From: Streptomyces sp. BHT-5-2
GTDB lineage: Bacteria > Actinomycetota > Actinomycetes > Streptomycetales > Streptomycetaceae
Length of the DNA stretch: 64,000 bases
Direction of reading: 5' to 3'
Assembly: GCF_019774615.1 (NCBI RefSeq)
Contig: NZ_CP081496.1
Location: forward strand, 4,588,001 to 4,652,000
In this document: piece by piece, positions 8,671 through 17,504 of the stretch
How the letters are laid out: the number at the start of each line of letters is the position of its first letter
How positions within the stretch are numbered: position 1 is the first letter of the stretch
Program-made: the position numbers and the translations under genes
Notes under the pieces: model-generated
What the model saw: the letters and a program-made list of their open reading frames with translations, nothing else
What the model was told of the DNA's origin: nothing
Database searches by the model: none

Positions 8671-8693
8671 TGCCATACCTCCCAGGCATGGCA
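8671..8693. promoter_or_regulatory. Candidate LysR box
   Basis: A perfect inverted repeat of TGCCAT and ATGGCA separated by 11 bases lies between the divergent lysR and decarboxylase-like genes. The spacing and dyad match the usual T-N11-A type binding sites of LysR regulators. Confidence 0.55.
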
Positions 8694-8804
8694 ACTATAG
8701 CCAGTCATGCCCACCGGGCAGATGCGGACGGCTTTCCGGCCAGTCTGGAGACAACGCACCGGCCGGACGACCGGAGCGCACACCCGATCCCGGAGGAGAT
8801 CCCC

Positions 8805-9206
8805 ATGAACCGCGAAGAGCGCTACGCGTACGGCATGAAGGTGCTGGAGCAGGTCGACGGCGAGGCGGGGCAGCGCATCGTCGACTCCCTCGCGGACACC
8901 TCGCCGGAGCTGGGCCACCAGGTCGTCGCCTGGGCGTTCGGCGACATGTACGCGCGGCCCGAGCTGCCCCCGCGCGAGCGGCAGTTGGTGACGCTGGGCG
9001 TGCTCGCCGCGCTCGGGGGCTGCGAGATCGAGCTGGAGGTGCACATCAACGCGGCGCTCAACGTCGGCCTGGCCGCCACCGAGATCACCGAGGCCCTACT
9101 GCACTCCGCCGTGTACTGCGGTATGCCGCGGTCGATCAACGCCACCCTCGTCGCCAAGAAGGTCTTCGCCGAGCGCGACCTGCTTCCCCTGACCAACCTG
9201 AGCTGA
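8805..9206 (+). CDS. Carboxymuconolactone decarboxylase-like (CMD/AhpD fold) protein
   Basis: A 133-residue alpha-helical protein of the CMD family, which includes 4-carboxymuconolactone decarboxylase and AhpD-like thiol enzymes. The core region PRERQLVTLGVLAALGG followed by LEVHINAALNVGLAATEITEALLHSAVYCG is characteristic. The CxxC active site of AhpD is absent, so a decarboxylase or unknown activity is more likely. The start at 8805 follows GGAGGAG; an upstream ATG at 8688 in the same frame would add an unlikely leader overlapping the operator. No other protocatechuate genes are nearby, so the true substrate is open. Confidence 0.8.
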   Translation: MNREERYAYGMKVLEQVDGEAGQRIVDSLADTSPELGHQVVAWAFGDMYARPELPPRERQLVTLGVLAALGGCEIELEVHINAALNVGLAATEITEALLHSAVYCGMPRSINATLVAKKVFAERDLLPLTNLS

Positions 9207-9211
9207 CCGCC

Positions 9212-9245
9212 CCGGGCCGGGCCGCCCCGGCCTGGCCCGGCCCGG
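9212..9245 (+). terminator. GC-rich hairpin
   Basis: A perfect 12-bp stem (9212-9223 with 9234-9245, 10-base loop) lies directly after the decarboxylase-like gene and before the convergent end of the NACHT gene. It probably terminates transcription in one or both directions, without a clear U-tract, as is common in Streptomyces. Confidence 0.6.
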
Positions 9246-9271
9246 CCCGGCCTCGGGATTTCATCGGGATT

Positions 9272-11686
9272 TCAGCGCCTTGCGCCAGGGTCGCCTTGTT
9301 CGTCGGGCTTGTCGGGGGAATCGGCAGTCGAATCGGGAGTGGCCGGTCCGCGATCCGCCGCGTCGGGACGCCGCGGGCGGTACGCCGCGGCGAGGTGGTG
9401 TTGGAGGCGGGCGTGGCGGAACTGGTAGACGGCGCCGGCCTGGCGGAGGACCCCTCGTTGGTAGGCGTCCTCCAGGAAGGCGACCACGGACCAGGGCAGG
9501 CGGCCGGTCAGTGGCAGCCAGATGCGGGCGAAGACCGTCCAATGGCCCCAGGCGGTCAGGCTGAGCCCGTAGCCGAGGCCGGCGCCGAGGCCGCTGATGA
9601 TGCCGAGTTTGAGTGCGGCGTTGAGATTCCAGACGACCGGGCCCAGGAGCGCGGACAGGGGCTGGATCACCAGCATGGATCCGAAGCCGACGAGGAGGCC
9701 GAAGGTCGGGGCCCAGATGAGGAGCTGGGTGGCGACGGTACGGCCGTTGGTCCGCAGCAGGCTGACCGGATTGACGGCGGACCGGATGTCGAGGGGGGTT
9801 TCGAAGAGGGCGAGCAGACCGAGGGTCGGGCCGGCCGCGAGCGCGAGCATCAGGCCGTAGATGAGGCCGTCGCCGAGGCTGCCGGCGAGGATGGCGGGGA
9901 GGCCGACGTGGAAGCGGGCGCCGTTGATCGCCCCGCGGACGAAGCCGTAACCGGCGCCGAACACCAGGCCGCAGAGCACCCCGATCATCAGGTGGCGCAG
10001 CGGGCGCCGGCCGGCCCTGGCCTCCCGGCCGAATATCTTCATGCGGACGCCCGACGGCTGCACGGCCGCGTCCCTGGCCGCGACCATGAACCAGTACACG
10101 ATCCCGAACAGCAGCCCGGAGAGCAGTCCCGCCACCAGGCCGTCGACGAGTTGGAACGCCACGGAGTCGAAGAGCATGCCGACGACGCCGTCGACGAGCG
10201 CGATGGCCAGGCAGATCACCAGCGCGGTCACCAGGGTGCGGGTGGTGCGGCGCATGCCGTGGCCCAGGCGCCACCATTCGAGGTTGGGGGTGTCGAGCCG
10301 GTTGAGGTGGTGGGCCAGGTAGCCCAGCCAGTAGCGGGCGCGTTCCGGGTCCCAGGTGCGGAGCGACCCGCTGCCGGGCCGGTGGTCGGGCCGCGGGCGG
10401 TAGACGGTGGTGGTGAAGTTGTCGAGAAGGTGGTCCTCCAGCTCCTCGGGGGTGCCGAAGCGCCGGGTGTCCAGCAGCGCGGACGGGTCGTGGTCGGGGG
10501 TGTTGCTGTAGACGGCGCGGGCGAGGGTGACCATCAGCGGGGTGGTCAGCACCGCGGCGAGGTTGGCGCCGGCCCGGCTGTCCGGGCGCTCGCGCAGTTC
10601 GGTCAGCACGGGGTCCCAGGCGGACGCCGAGCGGTTCCGGCCGCGGGCCTTGCGGGTGGTGCGCGGCAGGTAGTCGGCCAGATCGTCCAGGGTGAGGTCG
10701 GTCAGTTCCACCGCGGCCGCGGAGGTGAGCACATCGGTCTCGGCCACCGCGGCGGCGTACTCGGACGGACGGCTGGTCAGCAGCAGCGGCAGCGCGGTGG
10801 CGTTGAGGGCCTCCAGCGCGGGGCGGCGCAGGCCGTCGGCGATCTCGTCGAAGCCGTCCAGCACGGGGAGTATCCGGCCGGTCTCGACGAGGGCGGCGGC
10901 CAGGCTCGGTCCGCCGGGGCCCGGGGCGGCGAGGCCGGGGTGGTCCCGCGTCAGCTGTGCGGCCAGCCAGTCCCGGAGTGTGATGGCGGTCGGGTCCCAT
11001 GAGCCGATGCTGAAGATCACCGGTACGGCGTCGGCCCGGCCCCTGGACTTCAGGTGGTCCAGGACGAACCGGACGGTGAGGATCGTCTTCCCCGAGCCGG
11101 AGCGGCCGAGCACGACCAGCCGCCCGGACGGGATCCGCCGGTGGACGTCCACGATCGCGTCCAGTTGCCCGCTCAGGTCCAGCGGCTCGTGGGTGCTCCC
11201 GGGGGGCATCCGGCGGATGTTGGCCCAGTGGTCGGTCAGCTCCTCGGCGACCGGCCGCCAGCGCACCGGCAGCGGATAGGGGTCGTGGACCTGCCGCTGC
11301 TCCTCCTCGCGGCGCCAGCGGGCGGCCACCGTCTGTGCGACCTGTTCGGCGACGTCGGCCAGGGTCTCGTGCAGCGGCGAACCGGACGGGCCCGCGGCGG
11401 GCGGCTCGGCGGCGGGCGCCTCGGCGAAGGCGGCCGGTTCTTCCGGAGGGTCGGCGTCCGCGGTCCGGCGGACGGCGGACGCCAGCAGCCGCTCGCGTTC
11501 CTCGGGACGCAGCCCGAGCGCGTCGGCCAGGAGCCGCACGGTGGTCACGCGAGGGTCGGCGCGCTCGCCGGTCTCCAGCCCACGGATGGTGCGGACGCCC
11601 ACTCCGGCGCGCTCCGCCAACGCCTCCTGCGTCATGTTCGCTTCACGCCGCAGCCTTTTCAGCAGCGTGCTGAACTCACTCGTCAC
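9272..11686 (-). CDS. HTH-NACHT multi-pass membrane ATPase
   Basis: An 804-residue protein with three parts. Residues 1-70 are an XRE-type helix-turn-helix (MTQEALAERAGVGVRTIRGLE). About residues 190-430 form a NACHT STAND ATPase with Walker A GRSGSGKT and Walker B ILPVLDGFDEI. From about 470 to 720 there are many hydrophobic, glycine-rich membrane segments, and the tail is basic and disordered. NACHT proteins act as regulated switches that oligomerise on sensing a signal, and some bacterial ones defend against phage. Here the effector could be the membrane domain. The GTG at 11686 has GGAAGG nine bases upstream. It is divergent from the SARP gene. Confidence 0.82.
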   Translation of the reverse strand: MTSEFSTLLKRLRREANMTQEALAERAGVGVRTIRGLETGERADPRVTTVRLLADALGLRPEERERLLASAVRRTADADPPEEPAAFAEAPAAEPPAAGPSGSPLHETLADVAEQVAQTVAARWRREEEQRQVHDPYPLPVRWRPVAEELTDHWANIRRMPPGSTHEPLDLSGQLDAIVDVHRRIPSGRLVVLGRSGSGKTILTVRFVLDHLKSRGRADAVPVIFSIGSWDPTAITLRDWLAAQLTRDHPGLAAPGPGGPSLAAALVETGRILPVLDGFDEIADGLRRPALEALNATALPLLLTSRPSEYAAAVAETDVLTSAAAVELTDLTLDDLADYLPRTTRKARGRNRSASAWDPVLTELRERPDSRAGANLAAVLTTPLMVTLARAVYSNTPDHDPSALLDTRRFGTPEELEDHLLDNFTTTVYRPRPDHRPGSGSLRTWDPERARYWLGYLAHHLNRLDTPNLEWWRLGHGMRRTTRTLVTALVICLAIALVDGVVGMLFDSVAFQLVDGLVAGLLSGLLFGIVYWFMVAARDAAVQPSGVRMKIFGREARAGRRPLRHLMIGVLCGLVFGAGYGFVRGAINGARFHVGLPAILAGSLGDGLIYGLMLALAAGPTLGLLALFETPLDIRSAVNPVSLLRTNGRTVATQLLIWAPTFGLLVGFGSMLVIQPLSALLGPVVWNLNAALKLGIISGLGAGLGYGLSLTAWGHWTVFARIWLPLTGRLPWSVVAFLEDAYQRGVLRQAGAVYQFRHARLQHHLAAAYRPRRPDAADRGPATPDSTADSPDKPDEQGDPGARR

Positions 11687-11845
11687 GGGTCACGGCCTTC
11701 CCCCGGCAATGTGTGTTTCCCCAGGTGAGGGACTCTAGCGCGGCTACCGGCCGGATACGGCCGGTCTGCTGGCCTGTCCGTTTCACCGCCCCGGGACCAG
11801 CGTCGACGGCAACCGCCCGGCCGACTCACGTCAGGAGAGCCCGCA

Positions 11846-12907
11846 ATGCCGACGACCGCGACCCTCGGTCGACCGACCGTCACCACGCTCACGATCGAGG
11901 AGCGCGAGGTGCTCCGGGCGGTGGGCTACGGCCTGACGGACGGCGAGATCGCCGCCGCGCTCACCCTCGCCGAGAACGCGGTCGACACCCACCTCGCCCG
12001 GGTCCTCACCAAGCTCGAACTCCGCGACCGCGCCGCCGCCATCGTCCACGCGTTCGACTGCGGGCTGGTCGAGCCCGGCCGGGGCCCCCGGGTGGCGGCC
12101 ATCCCGAAGCAGCGGACGGCCGCCCGCCGGACCCGCGAACCGCGGGTGCGGATCTCCGTCCTCGGGCCGCTGCGGGCCTGGCGCGACGGACAGCCGGTGG
12201 ATCTGGGGCATCTGCGGCAACAGGCCGTGCTGGCGGCGCTGGCGCTCTGCCCGGACCGGACGGTCAGCCAGGAGGAACTGCTCGACGGCGTGTGGGGGAT
12301 GGAGCCACCGCTCACAAAAGTGGTGCCGGTGTACATCTACCGGCTGCGGAAGGTCCTTCAGGTCGGGCACGGCACGGAGGCGGTGATCCAGCGCGACCGG
12401 TGCGGCTACCGGCTGGTCCCCGGCGCGGTCGAGGTGGACGCGGCGCGCATGGAGGAGCTGGTCACCGCCGCGGGTGCGGCCGAGCGGGCCGGTGAGCTGA
12501 CCGAGGCGGTCCGCGTCTGCACCCAGGCGCTGGACCTGTTCCGCGGGGAGCTGCTGGCCGGGCTGCCGGGTCCGTTCGCGGAACTGGAGCGGCTGCGGCT
12601 CGCCGAACGCCGGATCGCCCTCGTACAGCGGAAGCTGGACTGGCAGTTGCGGCTGGGCCGGCACGCCGAGGCGGTCGGCGAGCTGTGGGCGCTGGCCGCG
12701 GCGCAGCCGTTGAACGAACCGATCGCCGCGATGCTGATGCGCGCGCTGTACCTCAGTGGCCGGCAGGCGGACGCGCTGTCGGTGTTCGGCCGCACCCGTC
12801 GCCGGCTGGCCGACGAGCTGGGGGTGCTGCCGAGTCGGCTGCTGAGGCGGACGCACGAGATGATCGTGCGCGGATCCGACGCCGGCCTCGCCGGGGCCAA
12901 GCCGTGA
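11846..12907 (+). CDS. SARP-type activator with an N-terminal LuxR-like HTH
   Basis: A 353-residue regulator. Residues about 10-70 look like a LuxR/GerE helix-turn-helix (LTIEEREVLRAVGYGLTDGEIAAALTLAENAVDTHLARVL). From about 100 follows an OmpR-like winged helix (ISVLGPLRAWRDGQPVDLG ... YIYRLRKVL) and then the bacterial transcriptional activation domain of the AfsR/DnrI family (LYLSGRQADALSVFGRTRRRLADELGV). SARPs normally begin with the winged helix and activate biosynthetic clusters by binding heptameric direct repeats. The extra HTH at the front is unusual. No biosynthetic core genes are adjacent. The ATG at 11846 is followed by a stop that overlaps the next gene. Confidence 0.85.
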   Translation: MPTTATLGRPTVTTLTIEEREVLRAVGYGLTDGEIAAALTLAENAVDTHLARVLTKLELRDRAAAIVHAFDCGLVEPGRGPRVAAIPKQRTAARRTREPRVRISVLGPLRAWRDGQPVDLGHLRQQAVLAALALCPDRTVSQEELLDGVWGMEPPLTKVVPVYIYRLRKVLQVGHGTEAVIQRDRCGYRLVPGAVEVDAARMEELVTAAGAAERAGELTEAVRVCTQALDLFRGELLAGLPGPFAELERLRLAERRIALVQRKLDWQLRLGRHAEAVGELWALAAAQPLNEPIAAMLMRALYLSGRQADALSVFGRTRRRLADELGVLPSRLLRRTHEMIVRGSDAGLAGAKP

Positions 12908-13635
12908 CCCCACCGACGCCGCGTACCCGCGGTGAGGAACTGCTGTTGGCCCGGACCTCCGCGGCGGCCGGCCGTGCGCACCTCGGCAGACGGCTGGCCA
13001 CCTATGCGGCGGCCGCCTACCGACCCCATGGACGGAACGGTCTGTTCCGGGCGATCCGGTACCTGCCGGCCCTCGTCCGGTACGGCCGGTCCGACGCGGC
13101 GAGGGCGGGCGCGGGCGCACGGCTGGATCTGTACGAGCGCGGCATGACCGTCGCCGTGAAGGGGCGGATCCATGTCGTCCGCTACGACACCACCGCGGTG
13201 TTCCCGCGCCGCACCCGGCCGCCGCACGACGCGTCCGGCCCCGGCGCCACCCGCACCTACACGCTCATCGACGTCGACCGGAAGCGGATCGTGCTCCAGG
13301 GCAGACCGGGGCACGGGGACGCGGAGGCGTGGGAGCGCGAGATCCGACGGGCCGTCACCCATGCCCAGCTCCCTCCCGCCCTGGCCGCGCTCGACAGCGG
13401 CGAACGCATCGACTTCGGGGACATCTGGCTGACCTCGGAGCGGATCGGGTCGGGAGAGACGTCCATGCCCTGGTCGCAGGTGCGGCGGATCGGGAGGGGG
13501 GAGGAGCCCGTTGTGATCACCATCGACGGGAAGCGGCACAGACTGGGACCAATGGTGTCCAATATTCCGAATCCATTTGTTTTCTGGGCAGTTGTGGAGA
13601 GATTACGTGCCGATGGCAGGACTGATCGACCGTGA
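12904..13635 (+). CDS. DUF6585-family protein
   Basis: A 243-residue protein starting with a GTG that overlaps the SARP stop codon, so it is translationally coupled to the regulator. It has beta-rich sequence (LDLYERGMTVAVKGRIHVVRYDTTAVF) ending in FDFGDIWL-like and PNPFVFWAVVERL segments, which resemble DUF6585 proteins of actinomycetes, probably with a PH-like fold. No catalytic motif or membrane segment is visible. Function is unknown. Coupling to a SARP is the only clue to its role. Confidence 0.7.
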   Translation: MTPPTPRTRGEELLLARTSAAAGRAHLGRRLATYAAAAYRPHGRNGLFRAIRYLPALVRYGRSDAARAGAGARLDLYERGMTVAVKGRIHVVRYDTTAVFPRRTRPPHDASGPGATRTYTLIDVDRKRIVLQGRPGHGDAEAWEREIRRAVTHAQLPPALAALDSGERIDFGDIWLTSERIGSGETSMPWSQVRRIGRGEEPVVITIDGKRHRLGPMVSNIPNPFVFWAVVERLRADGRTDRP

Positions 13636-13856
13636 TTTCGTCCCGTGACCGCCCAGGGGCACCCACGGGACGGTCGAGATGGGCACCGTCCGTTGCCTGT
13701 TCGGGAATCGTTCGGAAACGGAGTGGGCAGTGCGTCCGGGACGGAACGGCGCCGTATCCCTGCGTGCGTTTCATCGTCATTCCAACGTCCCTGGCTAACC
13801 TCATGTCCGCACCCAGCAGTTGTTCCGGAACCAGCTCGTCGAGGAGAAACAGAGCG

Positions 13857-14615
13857 ATGACCCTGCGCACCAGATGGAAGAAGGCGATCGGCGCGACCGG
13901 GGCGGCAATGGCCACCGTGGCTCTGACCGCCGCCACCCCCAGCTTCTCCCACGCCGCTCCGGTGCACCACTACTACCTGGAGGTCGGCGGCACGGGCTCG
14001 ACGGCGCCCGCGCCCGACTGCACCTCCACCTACGCCTTCGCCAACAAGCACCTCAACGGCGGCATTCCCGTGCCGGTCTGCTATCCGGCGAGCGCCGGAC
14101 CCTGGCTCAACGGCCACAACGCTCCGGACGTCACCGCGCCGAGCTTCGACGCCAGCGTCCGCGAGGGATACCGCAACCTGCTGGCCGCCGCCGAGAACAC
14201 CTACCACCGCGACCCGAACGGCCGGTTCACGATCGTCGGCTACTCGCAGGGCGCGCAGGTGGCCGACCAGGTGCTCCAGACGATCGCCGCCGGCCGCACG
14301 GACATACCCCGGTCGAAGGTGAACGGCATGCTCTACGCCGACCCCATGCAGCCGGGCACCGGCATCTGGGCGAAGGTCCCGAAGGGCTGGAGCGCCCTGG
14401 GGTTCACCTCCACGGGCGCCGGCCCGGCGAAGTTCGACGGCGTCCCGGTCCGGCGTTTCTGCATCCGCACCGACCTGGCGTGCGACGCGACCTCGATCCG
14501 GTCCGTCCCCGGCTTCCTGCAGCAGCACCCGAAGTACTGGCAGGAAGGCAACGTCATGACGCAGACCATCGGGCACGACGGCGGTGACGGCGTCACCTGG
14601 TTCGACGCCCGATAG
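13857..14615 (+). CDS. Secreted PE-PPE-type serine hydrolase
   Basis: A 252-residue secreted alpha/beta hydrolase. The N-terminus is a Sec signal peptide with KK, a hydrophobic core and SHA-A cleavage near residue 34. The mature part has the nucleophile elbow GYSQGA and downstream Asp and His candidates (YADPMQ; TIGHDGGD). It resembles the PE-PPE domain hydrolases of mycobacteria and their secreted Streptomyces relatives, which cleave short-chain acyl esters. The ATG at 13857 follows GAGGAG with about 10 bases of spacing. It is followed by a strong terminator and is therefore monocistronic. Confidence 0.82.
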   Translation: MTLRTRWKKAIGATGAAMATVALTAATPSFSHAAPVHHYYLEVGGTGSTAPAPDCTSTYAFANKHLNGGIPVPVCYPASAGPWLNGHNAPDVTAPSFDASVREGYRNLLAAAENTYHRDPNGRFTIVGYSQGAQVADQVLQTIAAGRTDIPRSKVNGMLYADPMQPGTGIWAKVPKGWSALGFTSTGAGPAKFDGVPVRRFCIRTDLACDATSIRSVPGFLQQHPKYWQEGNVMTQTIGHDGGDGVTWFDAR

Positions 14616-14641
14616 CCAGGTAGGGCGTCCACGCACCAACG

Positions 14642-14691
14642 CCGCGGGGCAGTCGACGCAAGGGGTTCCTCTTGCGCCGGCTGCCCCGCGG
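14642..14691 (+). terminator. Strong transcription terminator
   Basis: Two perfectly paired stem segments, 11 bp (14642-14652 with 14681-14691) and 6 bp (14657-14662 with 14671-14676), flank a small symmetric internal loop, with an 8-base apical loop. It lies just after the secreted hydrolase gene. Confidence 0.75.
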
Positions 14692-14854
14692 TCATGTGTT
14701 CCGCAGCCCGTCTCGAAACCTCCGGCCCGCACGTCGTCGAGGTTTCATCGTCATTTCAGCACCTCCCACGACAGTGGGCCGAACAAGGTGCCGAACCGCC
14801 GGTCGTGCGCCTGCCCGCCCCCTGCGCGTATCCGTGGGTACGCGTCCTCAGTGA

Positions 14855-15265
14855 GTGAACGGTGTCGCTGTGAACGATCTCTTGCACAAACTGGTCTCCG
14901 CCGTCATCACCGGAGCGCTGATCGCCCTGGTGGGATACCTCAGCGTGACCGTACGCAGGCGACGGGTCGCCCGCGAGGAGGCCGCGGCGCCGGCCCCCGT
15001 CGAGGATCGCACACAGACCCTGCTGCGCCAGGCCCAACAGGCGGACTCCGCCCGCGATGTGCTGGCCACCCAGGGCCGGCACGCGGACGCCCTGGTGCAC
15101 GCCAGGGAGGCCGCCGATGCCTGGCGTGCGCTCGGCCAGGCCCGGCCGGGGCGGTTCCGGACGGAACGCAGGACCGCGCTGGACTGCCTGAGCGAACTCC
15201 TGGACGCCGTGGGCGAGGAGCGGCAGGCGGCCCAGGTCCGCCAGGAAGCCACCGGCCTTTCCTGA
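14855..15265 (+). CDS. Small membrane-anchored helical protein, unknown
   Basis: A 136-residue protein with one N-terminal transmembrane segment (about residues 9-31, LVSAVITGALIALVGYL), then RRR and a charged helical tail that looks like one or two TPR-like hairpins (QADSARDVLATQGRHADALVHAREAADAWRAL). A second GTG lies at 14870. It is followed 19 bases later by another unknown gene on the same strand, and both converge on the caspase operon. I do not recognise a family. A role linked to the caspase module is possible but rests on position only. Confidence 0.6.
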   Translation: MNGVAVNDLLHKLVSAVITGALIALVGYLSVTVRRRRVAREEAAAPAPVEDRTQTLLRQAQQADSARDVLATQGRHADALVHAREAADAWRALGQARPGRFRTERRTALDCLSELLDAVGEERQAAQVRQEATGLS

Positions 15266-15284
15266 CGAGGCGAGGAGACCGCAC

Positions 15285-15929
15285 ATGCCCATCGCGACCT
15301 GGACCGGCCGGAAAGCCACTCCGGAGGCGGCCGCCGCCGACATCTCCGCGGCCCTGGGGGACGAACTCGGCCTGCCCGACGCACCGTCGGCGACGACCCT
15401 GCCGGCCGAGAGCACCGGCGTACCGGCCGGGAGTCTGCTCCCACCGCGCGAGCGGTTCAGCGGAATGCCCGCGGCGACGCACTGCTTCGTCTACGTCGAC
15501 GCGCGGACGCCCAGGCCCTTCGAACTCCGTGCCGCGGTGCTCGGCGGACGCTCGTTGATCCGTCGCAGCCTCGGACTGGGCCTCCTGCTCTACGCGGTGC
15601 CCCTGACGATGCGACCGCTCCCCTCCCCCGTCGGACTGAGCACGACCAGCGGCTCCACCCCCGCTCTCTTCGAGGGCGACCCCGCGGCCGCGAACGGTTT
15701 GAACAGCAACGCCCAACTGCTCGCAACGGCCCGGGCGTTGACACCCACCACGGCCGGGCCCGACCGGCACCACTCCTGGCAGGTGGCCCGACGGCTGACC
15801 ATCGAACCACTCCCGCACGGTGCGGTGCTGCTCGTCCAGACGCTGCACCGTGCCACCCCCCGTGCCTGGTCCCTCGGCGCCGCCAGGGTGCTGGACTTCG
15901 CCGCCGGGGTGGAGGCGGCGCTCGGGTAA
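15285..15929 (+). CDS. Hypothetical protein
   Basis: A 214-residue protein with a clear ribosome site (GAGGAG before the ATG at 15285). It contains a short hydrophobic stretch near residues 98-112 (SLGLGLLLYAVPLTM), but no recognisable active-site motif. It follows the small membrane protein closely and ends 25 bases before the convergent caspase gene. Function unknown. The compact arrangement suggests a two-gene operon with 14855-15265. Confidence 0.65.
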   Translation: MPIATWTGRKATPEAAAADISAALGDELGLPDAPSATTLPAESTGVPAGSLLPPRERFSGMPAATHCFVYVDARTPRPFELRAAVLGGRSLIRRSLGLGLLLYAVPLTMRPLPSPVGLSTTSGSTPALFEGDPAAANGLNSNAQLLATARALTPTTAGPDRHHSWQVARRLTIEPLPHGAVLLVQTLHRATPRAWSLGAARVLDFAAGVEAALG

Positions 15930-15953
15930 CGACACGGGGACGGCGGGTGCCTC

Positions 15954-17099
15954 CTACGTGCCTGTCTCGACGGCCGTGGGGGAAGGGGACGTGGCACCGG
16001 CGCGGTCCCGCCAGACGTCCAGGCTCGCGCGGGCCGCCGCCAGGCCGGGATCGTCGGGCGGGACCGTCGGCTCCCAGGCGGCGACCGTCTCGCGCAACAG
16101 GGCGTGGGCGCGCTGCGGTTCACCGGCCGCGCCGGTCGCCGAGGCGTGGGCGTGGCGGTAGCGCAGGGTGTCGGGGTCCGTCGGACCGAGGTGGGCGGCG
16201 GCATCGGAGGCGATCGCCGCGAAGAGCGCCGCCGCATGCCGCAGTCTGCGCCGACCGCCCGTGGCGGCCGTTGCCTTGAGCCGTTCGGCGAAGCGGGCGC
16301 GGGCGAGCAGGCCGGGCCGGGTGCCCGCGGTGCCATGGGCACGGTTGCGGAACAGGGCGACGTCGCCGCTGTCGCCGAAGGCCCGTTGCAGGGGCCTGGG
16401 GAGGCCGGCCGCGGGGAGGGCGACATCGAGGTGGCGGTGGAGGGTGGTCAGGTCGAGGTGTTCGGGACCGTCCGGCACTCCCTCGGCCAGCAGCCGCAAC
16501 AGGGTGGCGGTGAAGCCGGTCTGCGGGTAGCCCTCCGGGGTGCGCGCCCGCTTCGTACGGCCGGCAGCCGCGAGGAGGTGGACATCGGCCGCCTCGGGCG
16601 CGTCCAGCGCACGGCCGGCGAAGCAGCAGTCCAGGACCACGACCTTGTGCCGGGCCCGGACGGACTCCAGTGCCTGGAAGACGGTGGCGACCGGCAGCGC
16701 GGTGTGTTCCGCGCTGTTCCCGTCGTCCACCGTGCCCGGCAGGGCCAGACACAGCCGGTCGCCCGGGCCCCGAACGCCATGGCCGGAGAAGGAGAACAGG
16801 AGCAGATCGAGCCGTTCCCCGCCGGGCGCCGGCAGCAGCCGCAGCACCTCGGCGGGGGTGGGCGGATCGATCCGGGAATGCACGGTGCTGGGATCGAAGA
16901 GGCCGTACGGGCCGGTGAGTTCGGCGGTGAGCGCCGTGACACCGGCCGCGGCCTGCGGGAGTTGCGGCAGGGTGCTGGGCACGACCTGGGTGGCGGTGCC
17001 GATCAGCACGGCGGCCGATCGCCCCGGGGCGGGGACGATCGGCGGCCAGGGCGGGGACTGCGCCGCCCGGAAGTGCTGCGCAGGCTGCTCAGTCGGCAT
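15954..17099 (-). CDS. Caspase-like cysteine protease (C14-type)
   Basis: A 381-residue protein. The N-terminal half is a caspase/metacaspase-fold peptidase with the catalytic His in SFSGHG (about residue 105) and the catalytic Cys in VVLDCCFAG (about residue 156). The C-terminal part is alpha-helical with repeat-like segments (HAHASATGAAGEPQRAHALLRETVAAWEP) that could bind partners. Bacterial caspases of this type act as effectors in conflict and programmed-death systems. The ATG at 17099 overlaps the stop of the upstream EACC1 gene by 11 bases, so the two are almost certainly co-translated. The protease substrate is not predictable. Confidence 0.85.
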   Translation of the reverse strand: MPTEQPAQHFRAAQSPPWPPIVPAPGRSAAVLIGTATQVVPSTLPQLPQAAAGVTALTAELTGPYGLFDPSTVHSRIDPPTPAEVLRLLPAPGGERLDLLLFSFSGHGVRGPGDRLCLALPGTVDDGNSAEHTALPVATVFQALESVRARHKVVVLDCCFAGRALDAPEAADVHLLAAAGRTKRARTPEGYPQTGFTATLLRLLAEGVPDGPEHLDLTTLHRHLDVALPAAGLPRPLQRAFGDSGDVALFRNRAHGTAGTRPGLLARARFAERLKATAATGGRRRLRHAAALFAAIASDAAAHLGPTDPDTLRYRHAHASATGAAGEPQRAHALLRETVAAWEPTVPPDDPGLAAARASLDVWRDRAGATSPSPTAVETGT

Positions 17100-17469
17100 C
17101 GCCCGGACCCGGCTCCAGGAAGCGGCGCAGCTGTTCCTCGACCGCGGCGGCGTCCCGCGGGTCGGTCGCCGACAGCTCGATATGCGTGCCGTCCGGCCGG
17201 GTCACCTTCAGGCTGACGCTGCGGTTGCGGAACCGCTGGCCCACCCATACGCCGACGGCGGCGACCAGCGCGTCCAGCACCGGCCCGGCGGCGTTCAGCA
17301 CCTCGGCGGCGTCCGCGAGCCCGCCCTGCTCCCCCGGGGCGGGCGGGACCATCCGCAACCGGGCCGCGCCGCCGAGGTCCTCGTCGTCGTTGAGCCAACG
17401 GGCGAGGGAGCGGGCCAGGTCGTCGGTCTCGTCGGCGGGAGCGTCGAAGGTGAACGTGAGCGGCTGCAC
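17089..17469 (-). CDS. EACC1 (effector-associated constant component 1)
   Basis: A 126-residue protein matching the EACC1 pattern: an N-terminal LARSLARWLNDDEDLGG helix, a central PGEQGG...ADAAEVL stretch, a hydrophobic helix (VLDALVAAVGVWV), and a terminal beta unit, SLKVTRPDGTHIELSA. EACC1 was defined by comparative genomics as the invariant partner of variable effectors (caspases, trypsin-like proteases and others) in predicted actinobacterial conflict systems. Its biochemistry is not established. The GTG at 17469 follows GGAG by seven bases, and the gene overlaps the caspase start. This pairing is the main reason to call the operon a conflict module. Confidence 0.82.
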   Translation of the reverse strand: MQPLTFTFDAPADETDDLARSLARWLNDDEDLGGAARLRMVPPAPGEQGGLADAAEVLNAAGPVLDALVAAVGVWVGQRFRNRSVSLKVTRPDGTHIELSATDPRDAAAVEEQLRRFLEPGPGDAD

Positions 17470-17504
17470 GGCGTTTCTCCAAGTGGCGGGATTTCGGGGC
17501 GGAT

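Noticed and set aside
9261..11000. Long minus-strand frame in the NACHT gene, and plus-strand frame 8660-11002
   Set aside because: Both are Arg/Pro/Gly-rich frames overlapping the HTH-NACHT gene, which has real motifs.
12406..14732. Minus-strand ORFs opposite the SARP/DUF6585/hydrolase genes
   Set aside because: No motifs or ribosome sites; shadow frames of real genes.
14756..15935. Minus-strand ORFs around 14756-15935
   Set aside because: They are antisense to the small genes at 14855-15929, which have better starts, a hydrophobic segment and codon bias.
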